Origin: CAZGMN01 sp964526905
GTDB lineage: Bacteria; Acidobacteriota; Aminicenantia; Aminicenantales; Aminicenantaceae
Length of the DNA: 15,402 nucleotides
Direction of reading: 5' to 3'
NCBI GenBank assembly: GCA_964526905.1
Contig: CAZGMN010000059.1
Coordinates: 1 to 15,402 of the forward strand
The stretch's first letter is position 1. Each line of letters opens with the position of its first letter. The position numbers and the translations under genes were made by a program. Shown here piece by piece: positions 1 to 7,123 of the stretch. The notes beneath the pieces are model-generated. The model was given only the letters and a program-made list of their open reading frames with translations. It was not told the origin of the DNA and did no database searches.

Positions 1-68
1 CCATCGTGAATAGCATAGCGGCTGATGTCAAAAATCAATCCTTTGGCCACTTTTCCCTCTGGCATCAT
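1..68 (-). CDS. Glycyl-radical-enzyme activating protein (radical SAM), N-terminal fragment cut by window edge
   Basis: Reading the minus strand from the double ATG at 68/65 gives an open frame of 23 codons to the window edge, with the peptide MMPEGKVAKGLIFDISRYAI followed by His-Asp-Gly. The GLIFDI-x-R-x-AIHDG pattern is the N-terminus of pyruvate formate-lyase activase-type radical SAM enzymes, which normally continue PGIR and then the CxxxCxxC cluster; that part lies outside the window. Such enzymes use S-adenosylmethionine and a [4Fe-4S] cluster to install a glycyl radical on a partner enzyme. An extended -10 element (TGCTATAAT) lies 39-47 nt upstream, so the gene probably has its own promoter although the enolase-family gene lies upstream on the same strand. 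The partner glycyl radical enzyme is not visible. Which subfamily it is (PflA, HypD activase, other) cannot be told from 23 residues. Confidence 0.72.
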   Translation of the reverse strand, partial: MMPEGKVAKGLIFDISRYAIHD

Positions 69-106
69 TATCAGACTTCTCGATAAGTTTTTGTTTAACA
101 AAGAAT

Positions 107-115
107 ATTATAGCA
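107..115 (-). promoter_or_regulatory. Extended -10 promoter for the radical SAM activase
   Basis: On the minus strand the sequence TGCTATAAT has a perfect -10 hexamer preceded by the TGn extension. A weak -35-like TTGAAC lies at 133-128 with a short 15-nt spacer, which an extended -10 promoter tolerates. Predicted transcription would start near position 100, giving a leader of about 30 nt before the ATG at 68. This is prediction from consensus only. Confidence 0.5.
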
Positions 116-194
116 GCAAAGCAAAAAGTTCAAATCAGAAAAGGGCGAAGCAATTTAAATTCATAATGATGTGTGTTGCCATCACCGAGATATG

Positions 195-247
195 AGTTTT
201 GGGAAATAGCCAAGCGACCATTAAGGATTTAGCCATCGGAGTTTGAA
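195..247 (+). repeat. Dispersed intergenic repeat, copy A
   Basis: This is one of three related non-coding stretches in the window. It reads AGTTTTGGGAAATAGCC at 195-211, then AAGCGACCATTAA at 212-224, then GGATTTAGCC and ATCGGAGTTTGAA. The first 17 bases match copy C (15241) at 15 positions. The 13-base core AAGCGACCATTAA is identical in copy B (1498-1510). It sits 45 nt beyond the stop codon of the enolase-family gene. Nothing in it looks coding. Confidence 0.75.
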
Positions 248-291
248 CCTTTATCCAATCGCTGACCTGGAAATGTTCCTGTTCCTTTTTT

Positions 292-1395
292 TTATTTCAG
301 GGTTAAAAGCGGCTTGCCCAGCATCCTCTCCTTGACCTTAATTCCAAGGCCTGGCTGAGAAGGGACATCGAGCCTCCCTTCTTTTCTCTGCGGCGCATCT
401 TCTGCAAGATGAAGGTCGTTGTAGCTGTTAAAGTCTGTTGAGCTGAAATAAAATTCAGGTCTTGTGCTCCCGACAAGATGGGCAATGGCGGCAGTGGTGA
501 TATCGCCTCCCCAACTGTCTTCAATGGTCATGGCGATTCCCAGCGACTGGCACAAATCTCTTGCGAGTTTGGCTTTGGTCAAGCCTCCAAGCCTGGAAAT
601 CTTGAGATTGACGACATCCATCGCCCTCTCCTTATAAGCCCTCAAAAGAGGAACGACACCGTCTATCACTTCGTCCAAGACAAGTGGAAAGCGGGTCTGC
701 TGGCGAACAACAAGACATTCTTCAAGAGTCAAGCAGGGTTGTTCAATATACAAGTTCTCCTCTTGCAGGGCATTGACCACACGAATAGCCTTATGCGTCA
801 GCCATCCTGTGTTCGCGTCGGCGACAAGGACATCTGCGGGATGGAGAACTTTCTGGACACCCTTGATTCGTTTAATATCATCATCAGCATCTCCTCCAAC
901 CTTGAGCTGGAAGCGACGGTAGCCTTCGTTCCTGTAGCGGGCCACGTCTTCAGCCATTTTCTCTGGAGACCCCTGTGATATGGCTCGATAAAGGGGGAAG
1001 CTTTCAACGCATCGGCCTCCGAGCAGTGTGCAAAGAGGTAAACCTGCGGATTGACCGAGTATATCCCAACAGGCTATGTCCAACGGAGACTTGATGTAGT
1101 TATGCCCTGATAAAGCTGAATCCATGATGCTGTTTATGACATTGAGCTCGCAGGGATTCTGGCCAAGGAGAAGAGGCCCAATCTCGGCGATGCCCCCAGG
1201 AACTCCTCGGGCATAGGCATCCATGTAGGCAGAGCCAAGGGGACAGACTTCTGCCAATCCTTTCAAGTCCTCGTCCGTTGAAATCTTGACAACTGTGCTG
1301 ATAAAAGAGCTGACCGAGTGTCCACCGGACCAGGCATATTTCTGGTCAAGGAGTCTGTAATCAACCTGGTAAACATCGATCTGCTTAATCTTCAT
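292..1395 (-). CDS. Enolase-superfamily enzyme, MLE/mandelate racemase type (hydroxyproline/betaine epimerase or dehydratase-like)
   Basis: The protein has 367 residues, the usual length for the family, with an N-terminal capping domain (about 1-125) and a TIM barrel (about 130-345). Visible active-site elements are Q163-L-K165 at the end of the second barrel strand, metal ligands D193 (VADANTGW), E218 (YIEQP) and D241 (VLDEV), and the opposite catalytic lysine K265 in NLKISRLGG. Two lysines on opposite faces of the site suit epimerisation or dehydration through an enolate intermediate. The Q-x-K variant of the usual K-x-K motif, GHNYIKSPLDIACWD and IEDSWGGDI recall 4-hydroxyproline-betaine epimerase (HpbD) and proteins annotated cis-3-hydroxy-L-proline dehydratase; this is from memory, not alignment. 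The start is well supported: AAAGGAGG lies 6 nt before the ATG. Next downstream on the same strand is a glycyl-radical activase. Family is certain; substrate is not. Confidence 0.9.
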   Translation of the reverse strand: MKIKQIDVYQVDYRLLDQKYAWSGGHSVSSFISTVVKISTDEDLKGLAEVCPLGSAYMDAYARGVPGGIAEIGPLLLGQNPCELNVINSIMDSALSGHNYIKSPLDIACWDILGQSAGLPLCTLLGGRCVESFPLYRAISQGSPEKMAEDVARYRNEGYRRFQLKVGGDADDDIKRIKGVQKVLHPADVLVADANTGWLTHKAIRVVNALQEENLYIEQPCLTLEECLVVRQQTRFPLVLDEVIDGVVPLLRAYKERAMDVVNLKISRLGGLTKAKLARDLCQSLGIAMTIEDSWGGDITTAAIAHLVGSTRPEFYFSSTDFNSYNDLHLAEDAPQRKEGRLDVPSQPGLGIKVKERMLGKPLLTLK

Positions 1396-1483
1396 CCAAG
1401 GCCTCCTTTGCTGATATAAATGTCATTGGATCACTTCAATATTGTGTCGGCAAAGAATGTATAACGAGCTACGAAAAACACCT

Positions 1484-1540
1484 GTTCGGAATGGCTGAAG
1501 CGACCATTAAAGGTTTAGCCTTCCCGAACTGCCCTTCGAG
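1484..1540 (+). repeat. Dispersed intergenic repeat, copy B
   Basis: This copy contains the core AAGCGACCATTAA (1498-1510) identical to copy A, followed by AGGTTTAGCC and TTC. The motif CTTCGAG (1534-1540) follows after 13 nt, the same spacing as in copy C (15295-15301). Upstream, GGAATGGCTG corresponds loosely to GGAATAGCC of the other copies. The copy lies about 34 nt beyond the porB stop codon, and a strong hairpin follows at 1550-1572. It is non-coding in both directions as far as I can see. Confidence 0.7.
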
Positions 1541-1549
1541 AGCAAGCAG

Positions 1550-1572
1550 AAAAGGGGGCAGTCCCCTTTTTT
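1550..1572. terminator. Hairpin with T-tract after porB, candidate intrinsic terminator
   Basis: AAAAGGGG and CCCCTTTT form an 8-bp stem around a 5-nt loop starting at 1550, immediately beyond the porB stop codon (1574-1576). In the por direction (minus) the stem is followed by few T residues beyond its own TTTT. In the plus direction it is followed by an uninterrupted run of six T (1567-1572), so it may be stronger as a terminator of plus-strand transcripts entering from the repeat. It could serve both directions. Confidence 0.6.
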
Positions 1573-1573
1573 C

Positions 1574-2500
1574 CTATAAATTGACCAGTTTGCTCAGCTC
1601 TTCCCAGTCCTGGTCGACCTGCTTCTGAATCTCCTCCAGCATCCAGGCGTTCTCTTCCTTGAAGAGATGCCGGAATCTTCCCTGAGGCTTGAGCCATTCC
1701 AGGACCGGCTTTTTCTCCTTCGGCTTGTAATTGAGCTTGTACTTCCCGTTCTCAACTTCATACAATGGCCAGACACAGGTCTCGAGAGCAATCTGAGCCA
1801 GGCGAATTCCCTGCGATTCATCGTACTTCCACTCGGTCGGACAGAGGCAGAGGACATTGAGGAATGCCGGGCCTTCGACCTCAAAAGCTCTTTTGGCCTT
1901 GTTGTAAAGGTCCTGCCAGCGAGCAGGGCTGGCCTGAGCGGCATAGGGAATGTTATGAGCAACCATAATTCTTGTCAGGTCCTTGCGCCGCTGCAGCTTT
2001 CCAGGGCTCTTCTTCCCTTCCGGAGAAGTCGTGGCCGAGGCTCCAAGAGGTGTTGCCGAAGACCTCTGGCCTCCGGTATTGGCATAGGCATTGTTGTCAT
2101 AGCAGATATAGACGATGTCGTGCCCTCTTTCCATGGCGCCAGAAAGAGCCTGGATTCCGATATCATAGGTTCCGCCGTCGCCGCCAATAGCCAAGAATTT
2201 AATCTTCTTATCCGGGGCAATCTTTCCCTTTTTCTTCAGCGACTTGTACATGGCCTCAACTCCGGCAATGGTGGCTGCTGCATTCTCAAAGGCGCTGTGA
2301 ATCCAGGTCACGTTCCAAGAAGTTCTTGGAAAAATTGTTGTGCAAACTTCAAGGCAGCCTGTGGCGTTGGCGATGATCAGAGGGTCTTCAGTTGCCCTCA
2401 AGACAATCTTGAAGATCAGAGGAATTCCGCAGCCGAGGCACATGCCGTGGCCAGCGACCAATCTATCTTCCAATGCTGCTAAGTCTTTCAGTTTTGCCAT
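1574..2500 (-). CDS. porB: Pyruvate:ferredoxin oxidoreductase, beta subunit (TPP-binding)
   Basis: This subunit carries the thiamine pyrophosphate site of the enzyme that converts pyruvate and CoA to acetyl-CoA and CO2, passing electrons to ferredoxin. The 308-residue protein shows GHGMCLGCG (C21, C24), ATGCLEV (C49) and a late CLCP pair (C218/C220) that together should hold a [4Fe-4S] cluster. The TPP/Mg motif is GGDGG (106-110) through DNNAYANTGGQRS (135-147). The end region, with CVWPLYEVENG and PQGRFRHL, follows the pyruvate rather than the 2-oxoisovalerate enzymes. I chose the ATG at 2500, not an ATG 13 codons earlier, because AAGGAG lies 6 nt before it and the porA stop TAA at 2512-2514 directly abuts that ribosome site. 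It is the last gene of the operon. Confidence 0.93.
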   Translation of the reverse strand: MAKLKDLAALEDRLVAGHGMCLGCGIPLIFKIVLRATEDPLIIANATGCLEVCTTIFPRTSWNVTWIHSAFENAAATIAGVEAMYKSLKKKGKIAPDKKIKFLAIGGDGGTYDIGIQALSGAMERGHDIVYICYDNNAYANTGGQRSSATPLGASATTSPEGKKSPGKLQRRKDLTRIMVAHNIPYAAQASPARWQDLYNKAKRAFEVEGPAFLNVLCLCPTEWKYDESQGIRLAQIALETCVWPLYEVENGKYKLNYKPKEKKPVLEWLKPQGRFRHLFKEENAWMLEEIQKQVDQDWEELSKLVNL

Positions 2501-2511
2501 TTCTCTCTCCT

Positions 2512-3693
2512 TTACTCTCTCAAGTTGATGTAGCCGCACATCTCTTCAACTTTTCCGGTCTCTGCAACTCTTTCCAGCTTCAAAGCGACTTCTTTAAAAT
2601 GCTCGACCATGATGTCTCTTCCGCCAAGTCCATAGACATAACTTACGATCTTGGGCCTCTGGCTGTAATCATAGAGGGCAGAGCGAATCTCAGTAAACAG
2701 AGGCGCGCCAAAAGCTCCAGGGCTCGAAGACCGATCAAGGACAGCTACTGCCTTCATTTTCTTTAAAGCCTCAGCTATCTTCTGATGAGGAAAGGGGCGA
2801 AAAACCCTTGGCTTGAGCAACCCGATTCTCTTCCCCTCTGCTCTCAATTCATCGACGGCATCCTTGCAGGTTCCTGCGGCAGAGCTCATGACCACAATGC
2901 AGATTTCAGCATCATCCAGACGGTATTCTTCGAAAAAGCCGTATTCGCGGCCGAATCTCTGTCCGAACTCTTGGCCGACAGCCTCGATGACTCTTGGAGC
3001 ATTTTCGATACCCTCAATCTGGCTCCTTTTGTGCTCAAAGTAATAATCAGTGAAATCAATCGGCCCGACTGTCATCTTGCGGCTAATATCAAGGGCGGGA
3101 TAGACGGGCTTGTATTCTCCGATGAATCTCTTGACTTCTTCGTCATCCTCAACCTGGATCACTTCCATGGAATGGCTGATGATGAAGCCATCCAGTCCGA
3201 CGAGAACAGGAGTTCTGACATCCAGATGCTCTGCAATCCGAAAGGCTTGAATGAAATTGTCATAAGCCTCCTGGCAGCCCTCAGAATAAATTTGAATCCA
3301 GCCTGAATCCCTTGCGCCCATGGTGTCGCTGTGGTCGCCATGGATGTTGATTGGAGCGCTCAGGGAGCGGTTGGCAATGGCGGCAACGATAGGCAGTCTC
3401 AGTCCGGCTGCGATGTAGAGCATCTCCCACATCAAAGCCAATCCCTGGGAAGCCGTGGCTGTCATCACCCGGCCCCCGGCTGAAGCAGCTCCGATGCAGA
3501 CGCTCATCGCGCTGTGCTCGCTCTCCGGACAGACAAATTCGCCGCTGATCAGCCCGTCGGCTTTGAACTTGGCTATTGTCTCGACAATGGCCGTGGAAGG
3601 CGTGATAGGATAAGCGGCGATGACATCGGGGTCAACCTGCCTTGTCGCTTCGGCTATTGTCTGATTTCCGTTCAGTGTTTTCAACATCTTCAT
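2512..3693 (-). CDS. porA: Pyruvate:ferredoxin oxidoreductase, alpha subunit
   Basis: The 393-residue protein contains domain I with the YPITPST motif (28-34) and CPESEHSA (55-62), which contact substrate and TPP. It also contains GDHSDTMGARDSGW (119-132), typical of PorA, and a C-terminal domain-II region with LLKPRVFRPFP and YVYGLGGRD. It pairs with PorB to form the catalytic core; PorG and PorD complete the four-chain enzyme. The ATG at 3693 overlaps the porD stop by 4 nt (ATGA), and AAGGAG is 7 nt upstream. A second ATG two codons later is a less well spaced alternative. The length is normal and no motif is missing. Confidence 0.95.
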   Translation of the reverse strand: MKMLKTLNGNQTIAEATRQVDPDVIAAYPITPSTAIVETIAKFKADGLISGEFVCPESEHSAMSVCIGAASAGGRVMTATASQGLALMWEMLYIAAGLRLPIVAAIANRSLSAPINIHGDHSDTMGARDSGWIQIYSEGCQEAYDNFIQAFRIAEHLDVRTPVLVGLDGFIISHSMEVIQVEDDEEVKRFIGEYKPVYPALDISRKMTVGPIDFTDYYFEHKRSQIEGIENAPRVIEAVGQEFGQRFGREYGFFEEYRLDDAEICIVVMSSAAGTCKDAVDELRAEGKRIGLLKPRVFRPFPHQKIAEALKKMKAVAVLDRSSSPGAFGAPLFTEIRSALYDYSQRPKIVSYVYGLGGRDIMVEHFKEVALKLERVAETGKVEEMCGYINLRE

Positions 3694-4004
3694 TTGGGGC
3701 TCCTTTCAACAAGCTTGATTTCTTCCTTGACCATCACCAGGGCTTTGTCTTTTGGCGGGCACTCTGTGCAACATATCCCGCATCCGGTGCAATAGTCGTA
3801 ATTGATGCCCTTGACCTCGCCTTTTTCGACGCGGACGGCAAAATGGGGGCAGTAAAGCCAGCAGAAAAGGCACTGGATGCAGTTTTCCTCGATGAACTGG
3901 GGCCTTTTTGCCGAGCGCCAGGTTCCAGTCAGATTCTTGACCGAGTTTCCGGCATCAAGGTTGATGGTGCCGATGGTTAATTCCTTCCAGCTTTCTTTTT
4001 TCAT
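3690..4004 (-). CDS. porD: Pyruvate:ferredoxin oxidoreductase, delta subunit (2x[4Fe-4S] ferredoxin)
   Basis: The 104-residue protein carries two ferredoxin cluster motifs: C42-x2-C45-x2-C48-x3-C52-P and C72-x2-C75-x2-C78-x3-C82-P. An additional cysteine at 79 is probably not a ligand. It should relay electrons from the PorB cluster to external ferredoxin. The N-terminal 40 residues lead into TWRSAKRPQF, typical of PorD. The gene overlaps porG by 4 nt at its start and porA by 4 nt at its end. Its ribosome-binding site is an exact AAGGAGGTGA inside the end of porG. Confidence 0.94.
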   Translation of the reverse strand: MKKESWKELTIGTINLDAGNSVKNLTGTWRSAKRPQFIEENCIQCLFCWLYCPHFAVRVEKGEVKGINYDYCTGCGICCTECPPKDKALVMVKEEIKLVERSPK

Positions 4005-4576
4005 CTTTCCCTCACCTCCTTGAAAGCCCTGTCGATAGTGCGCATGTTCTTCTCCACAACCTCTGGCCGCAGCTTTTTTTTGAGTGAGACTTCGATTCTC
4101 TCCTTGAATTTCTTGAGATCAATGAGATTTGTCACCTTGACCAAAGCTGCTACCATGGGAACATTGGGAATGGCCTTACCCAGCTCTTCAGAGGCGATGG
4201 TGTAAGCGTCCAGGGCAAATATCTTCTTGTCCTTAAGAGATAGCCTTTCTCGAATAAGGGCAATGTCAAAAGTGGTGTTGATGATGAAAACAGCATCTTC
4301 TTTGGCTCCCTGGCTGATGTCCACCAAGCCTAACAGAGAGGGATCGGTAACAACCACGATATCAGGGTTGTAAACTTGGCTATGAGTGCGGATAGGTTTC
4401 TGGCTGATGCGATTAAAAGCCAGAATTGGAGCGCCTCTCTTTTCCGCCCCGAATTCGGGGAAGGCCTGGATATGAATGCCCTTTTCTGAAGAGAGGACGT
4501 CGGCTAAAGTCGTAGCGGCTGTAACCACTCCCTGGCCGGCACGGCCGTGCCAGCGGATTTCAATTGTCTCTTTCAT
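4001..4576 (-). CDS. porG: Pyruvate:ferredoxin oxidoreductase, gamma subunit
   Basis: The 191-residue protein is the PorG/2-oxoacid ferredoxin oxidoreductase gamma chain. IRWHGRAGQGVVTAA (GRAGQG at 11-16) and FPEFGAEKRGAP (39-50) are family hallmarks, and it ends with a helical KKLRPEVVEKNMRTIDRAF segment. It is the first gene of the por operon. AGGAGG sits about 6 nt before the ATG. The 169 nt between it and recR are AT-rich. The gamma subunit contributes to CoA binding and assembly in related enzymes (family knowledge). Confidence 0.94.
   Translation of the reverse strand: MKETIEIRWHGRAGQGVVTAATTLADVLSSEKGIHIQAFPEFGAEKRGAPILAFNRISQKPIRTHSQVYNPDIVVVTDPSLLGLVDISQGAKEDAVFIINTTFDIALIRERLSLKDKKIFALDAYTIASEELGKAIPNVPMVAALVKVTNLIDLKKFKERIEVSLKKKLRPEVVEKNMRTIDRAFKEVRER
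4012..4021 (-). promoter_or_regulatory. Full-length Shine-Dalgarno for porD embedded in porG
   Basis: On the minus strand AAGGAGGTGA is an uninterrupted 10-nt match to the usual 16S rRNA 3' tail, 7 nt before the porD ATG. It is made by the last porG codons (Lys-Glu-Val-Arg). Together with the ATGA overlap it suggests translational coupling of gamma and delta chains. Confidence 0.75.
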
Positions 4577-4641
4577 CGAACCTCCTCACATTTAAAATCG
4601 TTAAACTTTTCTCCTTCATTATCTCCTTTACCCACAAGAAG

Positions 4642-4659
4642 AAATAAAATTTTTTATTT
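4642..4659. repeat. A/T-only palindrome between recR and porG
   Basis: AAATAAAA and TTTTATTT form an 8-bp perfect inverted repeat around a 2-nt centre. It lies in the gap after recR and before porG. It could be a weak terminator for dnaX-ybaB-recR, a bent or easily melted part of the por promoter region, or chance in an AT-rich stretch. I found no convincing -35/-10 pair for por nearby. Confidence 0.3.
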
Positions 4660-4745
4660 TAAATTCTTCATCCGAAAGCATGCCAAAGGGCGCCGCATAA
4701 ATAGGCTCAGGCTGGGTGTTGAGAAAACGTTATTTCTTCTATTTC

Positions 4746-5351
4746 TCATTCCTTGAACTCAGTCCTTCCCTCCAGGGCTTTCTTAATCGTCACCTGGTCG
4801 GCATAATCGATGTCAGAGCCAACAGGCAATCCCATGGCCAGCCTGGTCAGCCTGATATTGAAATCTTTTAAAACCCTTGCCAGATAAACGGCTGTCGATT
4901 CCCCTTCAACCGTAGGATTAGTGGCGATGATAATCTCTTTAAAATTTCCCTCCTTGACTCTTTTTATCAAATTCTCGGTCTTGAGCTCCTCAGGCCCTAT
5001 TCCCTTCAGGGGAGAAAGGGCTCCCAGAAGCACATAGTATCTTCCGTTAAAAATTCCTGTCTTCTCTATGGAAAGGATGTTGAAAGGCTCCTCGACAATA
5101 CACAGGACTTCATCACTGCGCTTTGAATCGGAACAGTAGAGACAGGGGTCGACATGAGTCAGGTTGTTGCACAGAGAGCAGTGGAAGGTGCTTCGCTTCG
5201 CCTCTCTTATAGCATTGGCCAGATTCTCCACTTCCTCTTGAGGAAGACCTGTAAGATAGAAGGCAATTCTTTGGGCTGTCTTGGCCCCGATGCTTGGAAT
5301 TTTTTTCAGCTCTTCAATCAATTGAACGAGCGGATGTGTCTCTTCATTCAT
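4746..5351 (-). CDS. recR: Recombination mediator protein RecR
   Basis: RecR works with RecO (and RecF) to load RecA on single-stranded DNA at gaps. From the ATG at 5351 it has 201 residues, the normal length. It shows a helix-hairpin-helix (KKIPSIGAKTAQRIA, 16-30), a Cys4 zinc finger (C58, C61, C70, C73), and a Toprim domain (about 81-175) with CIVEE (acidic residue near 87) and ATNPTVEGESTA. The C-terminal signature is LAMGLPVGSDIDYADQVT. A TTG one codon earlier is possible, but the ATG forms a TGATG junction with the ybaB stop, the commoner arrangement, and indicates coupled translation. It is the last gene of the dnaX-ybaB-recR cluster. Confidence 0.96.
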   Translation of the reverse strand: MNEETHPLVQLIEELKKIPSIGAKTAQRIAFYLTGLPQEEVENLANAIREAKRSTFHCSLCNNLTHVDPCLYCSDSKRSDEVLCIVEEPFNILSIEKTGIFNGRYYVLLGALSPLKGIGPEELKTENLIKRVKEGNFKEIIIATNPTVEGESTAVYLARVLKDFNIRLTRLAMGLPVGSDIDYADQVTIKKALEGRTEFKE

Positions 5352-5662
5352 CAAAAAAGTCCTGGAATCTTCAAACCTGCTCCCAATTTTCCTATCTTCT
5401 GAGACAAGTTTTCGTCAACTTTTGAATTGGCATCGCTGAAAGCGGCGAGGATCAAATCCTGAAGCATCTCCACATCGTCTTTGTTGACAACTTCCGGGTC
5501 AATGCGAATAGAAATCAGATTTTTTGTTCCGTCGAGAGTCACTGTCACCATGCCGCCGCCGCTCGAACCTTCGACGCGCATCTCTTGCAACTCCTTCTGG
5601 ATATTGCTCTGCATCTCTTTTGCATCTTTCAAGAGTTTCTGTAAATTTGGAACGCCTTTCAT
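5351..5662 (-). CDS. ybaB: YbaB/EbfC family nucleoid-associated protein
   Basis: The 103-residue protein has the family layout: an N-terminal amphipathic helix (NLQKLLKDAKEMQSNIQKEL), a central sheet with VEGSSGGGMVTVTLDG, and a C-terminal helix containing DLILAAFSDAN. YbaB/EbfC dimers bind DNA and are almost always encoded between dnaX and recR, as here. GGGAG lies about 9 nt before the ATG. The stop codon overlaps the recR ATG by one base, and dnaX ends 29 nt upstream. Confidence 0.95.
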   Translation of the reverse strand: MKGVPNLQKLLKDAKEMQSNIQKELQEMRVEGSSGGGMVTVTLDGTKNLISIRIDPEVVNKDDVEMLQDLILAAFSDANSKVDENLSQKIGKLGAGLKIPGLF

Positions 5663-5691
5663 TCTTCTCTCCCTAAATCAAATATACTCAA

Positions 5692-7098
5692 TCATTCCTT
5701 TTTCTCAGCCCTTTTCATCGGCTTGACCGAAATCACCTGGCCATTGAACGTCTCCATAAAAGACCGGACAGAAGGGTCTTGGAGCGCAGCCTCCTTCTCT
5801 TTTTCTCCCTTTGCCCCCCCTTCTCCAGCCTCTTCAGCTATCGTTTCCTTTATTTCCTGCATTTCCTGGTTTACAGCCTCAGGAGATATTTTTAGCGGTG
5901 TGCTCTTTTCTTCTGGAGAACTCTCCTTCATAAATTTTTTCTCTGCTGGGAGTCTCATCTCTTTTTTGATCTCTTCCAAATCCCGCATCATCTCTTTCAA
6001 GGGAGTAATCTTCTTGAAATGACAGAGCTTAACCAGGAATGCCTCTAAAAAAATTCTGGCGTGGGAGGAAAACCTCAATCCCTGCTCTCCTTGTTGAAGG
6101 GCAACACAATAGCGGAGGATTTCTTCCTGGGAGGCTTTTTCTGCCTCTTCCCGGAGAGCCTTCATCTCTTCTTCGTTCAAAGGCAGGAGCTCCTGGGAAT
6201 TTTGAACCGACTTGACAAGAAGCAGATTTCTAAAATGCTGAATCAGCTTGCTGTAAAAAAAGCGCAGGTCATAGCCGTTTTCGATAAGTTTTTCGACAAG
6301 CGGAAAAATCTCATTGGCTTTTTCTTCAATGATTGCCCTGGAAAAGGCAAAAAGGATATCATTGCTGATTGTTCCTAAGATTTCTTTCAATTCGTCATCG
6401 TTTATGACCTCTCCCGAAAAGGCGACAGCCTGGTCAAGGAGGCTCTGAGCATCCCGCAGACTCCCCTCAGCGGCTTCAGCGATGAGATTCAAGCCGTAGG
6501 ATGAAATTTTGATGTTCTCCTTTTGAGTGATATCCAGCAAATGATTGATGATCTCTTTCTGAGAGATCTTCTTGAATTCAAAGTGTTGACAGCGGGAGAC
6601 GATCGTCGCCGGGACTTTGTGGAACTCTGTTGTGGCAAAAATAAAGACAGTGTGGGGCGGAGGCTCTTCGAGAGTCTTTAAAAGGGCGTTGAAGGCCTCC
6701 TTGGTCAGCATGTGGACTTCGTCAATGATGACGACTCTGTAGCGGCTGCGGATAGGCTTGTATTTAACCCCTTCGCGCAGCGCCCGCACCTCGTCAATCC
6801 CCCGGTTTGATGCACCGTCAATCTCAAGAACATCCACCGAGCGGTCTTCATAAATTTCCTTGCAGAATTCGCATTTATTGCAGGGAGTGGGAATCGGTCC
6901 CTGCTGGCAGTTGAGAGCCTTGGCCAGGATTCGAGCAGCCGTTGTTTTGCCTACTCCTCTCATTCCAGAGAAGATGTAGGCTTGTGCGACCCTGTTATTT
7001 TTGATAGCATTCTCCAGGGTCTGGACAACAGTTTTCTGACCGATCATCTCCTCGAAGGTCTTGGGTCTGTATTTGCGGGCGAAAATCAAATAGGTCAT
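5692..7098 (-). CDS. dnaX: DNA polymerase III subunit gamma/tau
   Basis: DnaX is the ATPase of the clamp loader. The 468-residue protein opens with ARKYRPKTFEEMIGQ and has Walker A GMRGVGKT (45-52), zinc-binding cysteines C64, C73, C76 and C79, and Walker B IIDEVH (124-129). Sensor 1 lies in FATTE (154-158), the SRC arginine finger at 168-170, and sensor 2 in GSLRDA (212-217). After the AAA+ and collar domains comes a short charged linker (about 360-435) and a brief conserved tail (DPSVRSFMETFNGQVISVKP). It lacks the long polymerase- and helicase-binding end of E. coli tau. I saw no A-AAA-AAG type slippery site in frame, so a single product is likely. No strong ribosome site precedes the ATG. 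The gene heads the dnaX-ybaB-recR cluster. Confidence 0.96.
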   Translation of the reverse strand: MTYLIFARKYRPKTFEEMIGQKTVVQTLENAIKNNRVAQAYIFSGMRGVGKTTAARILAKALNCQQGPIPTPCNKCEFCKEIYEDRSVDVLEIDGASNRGIDEVRALREGVKYKPIRSRYRVVIIDEVHMLTKEAFNALLKTLEEPPPHTVFIFATTEFHKVPATIVSRCQHFEFKKISQKEIINHLLDITQKENIKISSYGLNLIAEAAEGSLRDAQSLLDQAVAFSGEVINDDELKEILGTISNDILFAFSRAIIEEKANEIFPLVEKLIENGYDLRFFYSKLIQHFRNLLLVKSVQNSQELLPLNEEEMKALREEAEKASQEEILRYCVALQQGEQGLRFSSHARIFLEAFLVKLCHFKKITPLKEMMRDLEEIKKEMRLPAEKKFMKESSPEEKSTPLKISPEAVNQEMQEIKETIAEEAGEGGAKGEKEKEAALQDPSVRSFMETFNGQVISVKPMKRAEKKE

Positions 7099-7123
7099 CT
7101 TGGCAGGTTTACAAAGCTTGAAA

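Noticed and set aside
478..978. A 166-codon open frame on the plus strand over the enolase-family gene
   Set aside because: It is the antisense shadow of a well-supported gene with active-site motifs; it has no ribosome site and no recognisable domain.
1667..2482. A 271-codon plus-strand open frame opposite porB, and a similar 173-codon one opposite porA (2785-3306)
   Set aside because: Both lie wholly antisense to por genes with intact motifs and read as low-complexity, non-family protein; codon bias of the real strand explains them.
5925..5950. A6-TTT run in dnaX as a programmed frameshift site producing gamma
   Set aside because: In the reading frame it reads GAG AAA AAA TTT, which does not fit the X-XXY-YYZ slippery heptamer.
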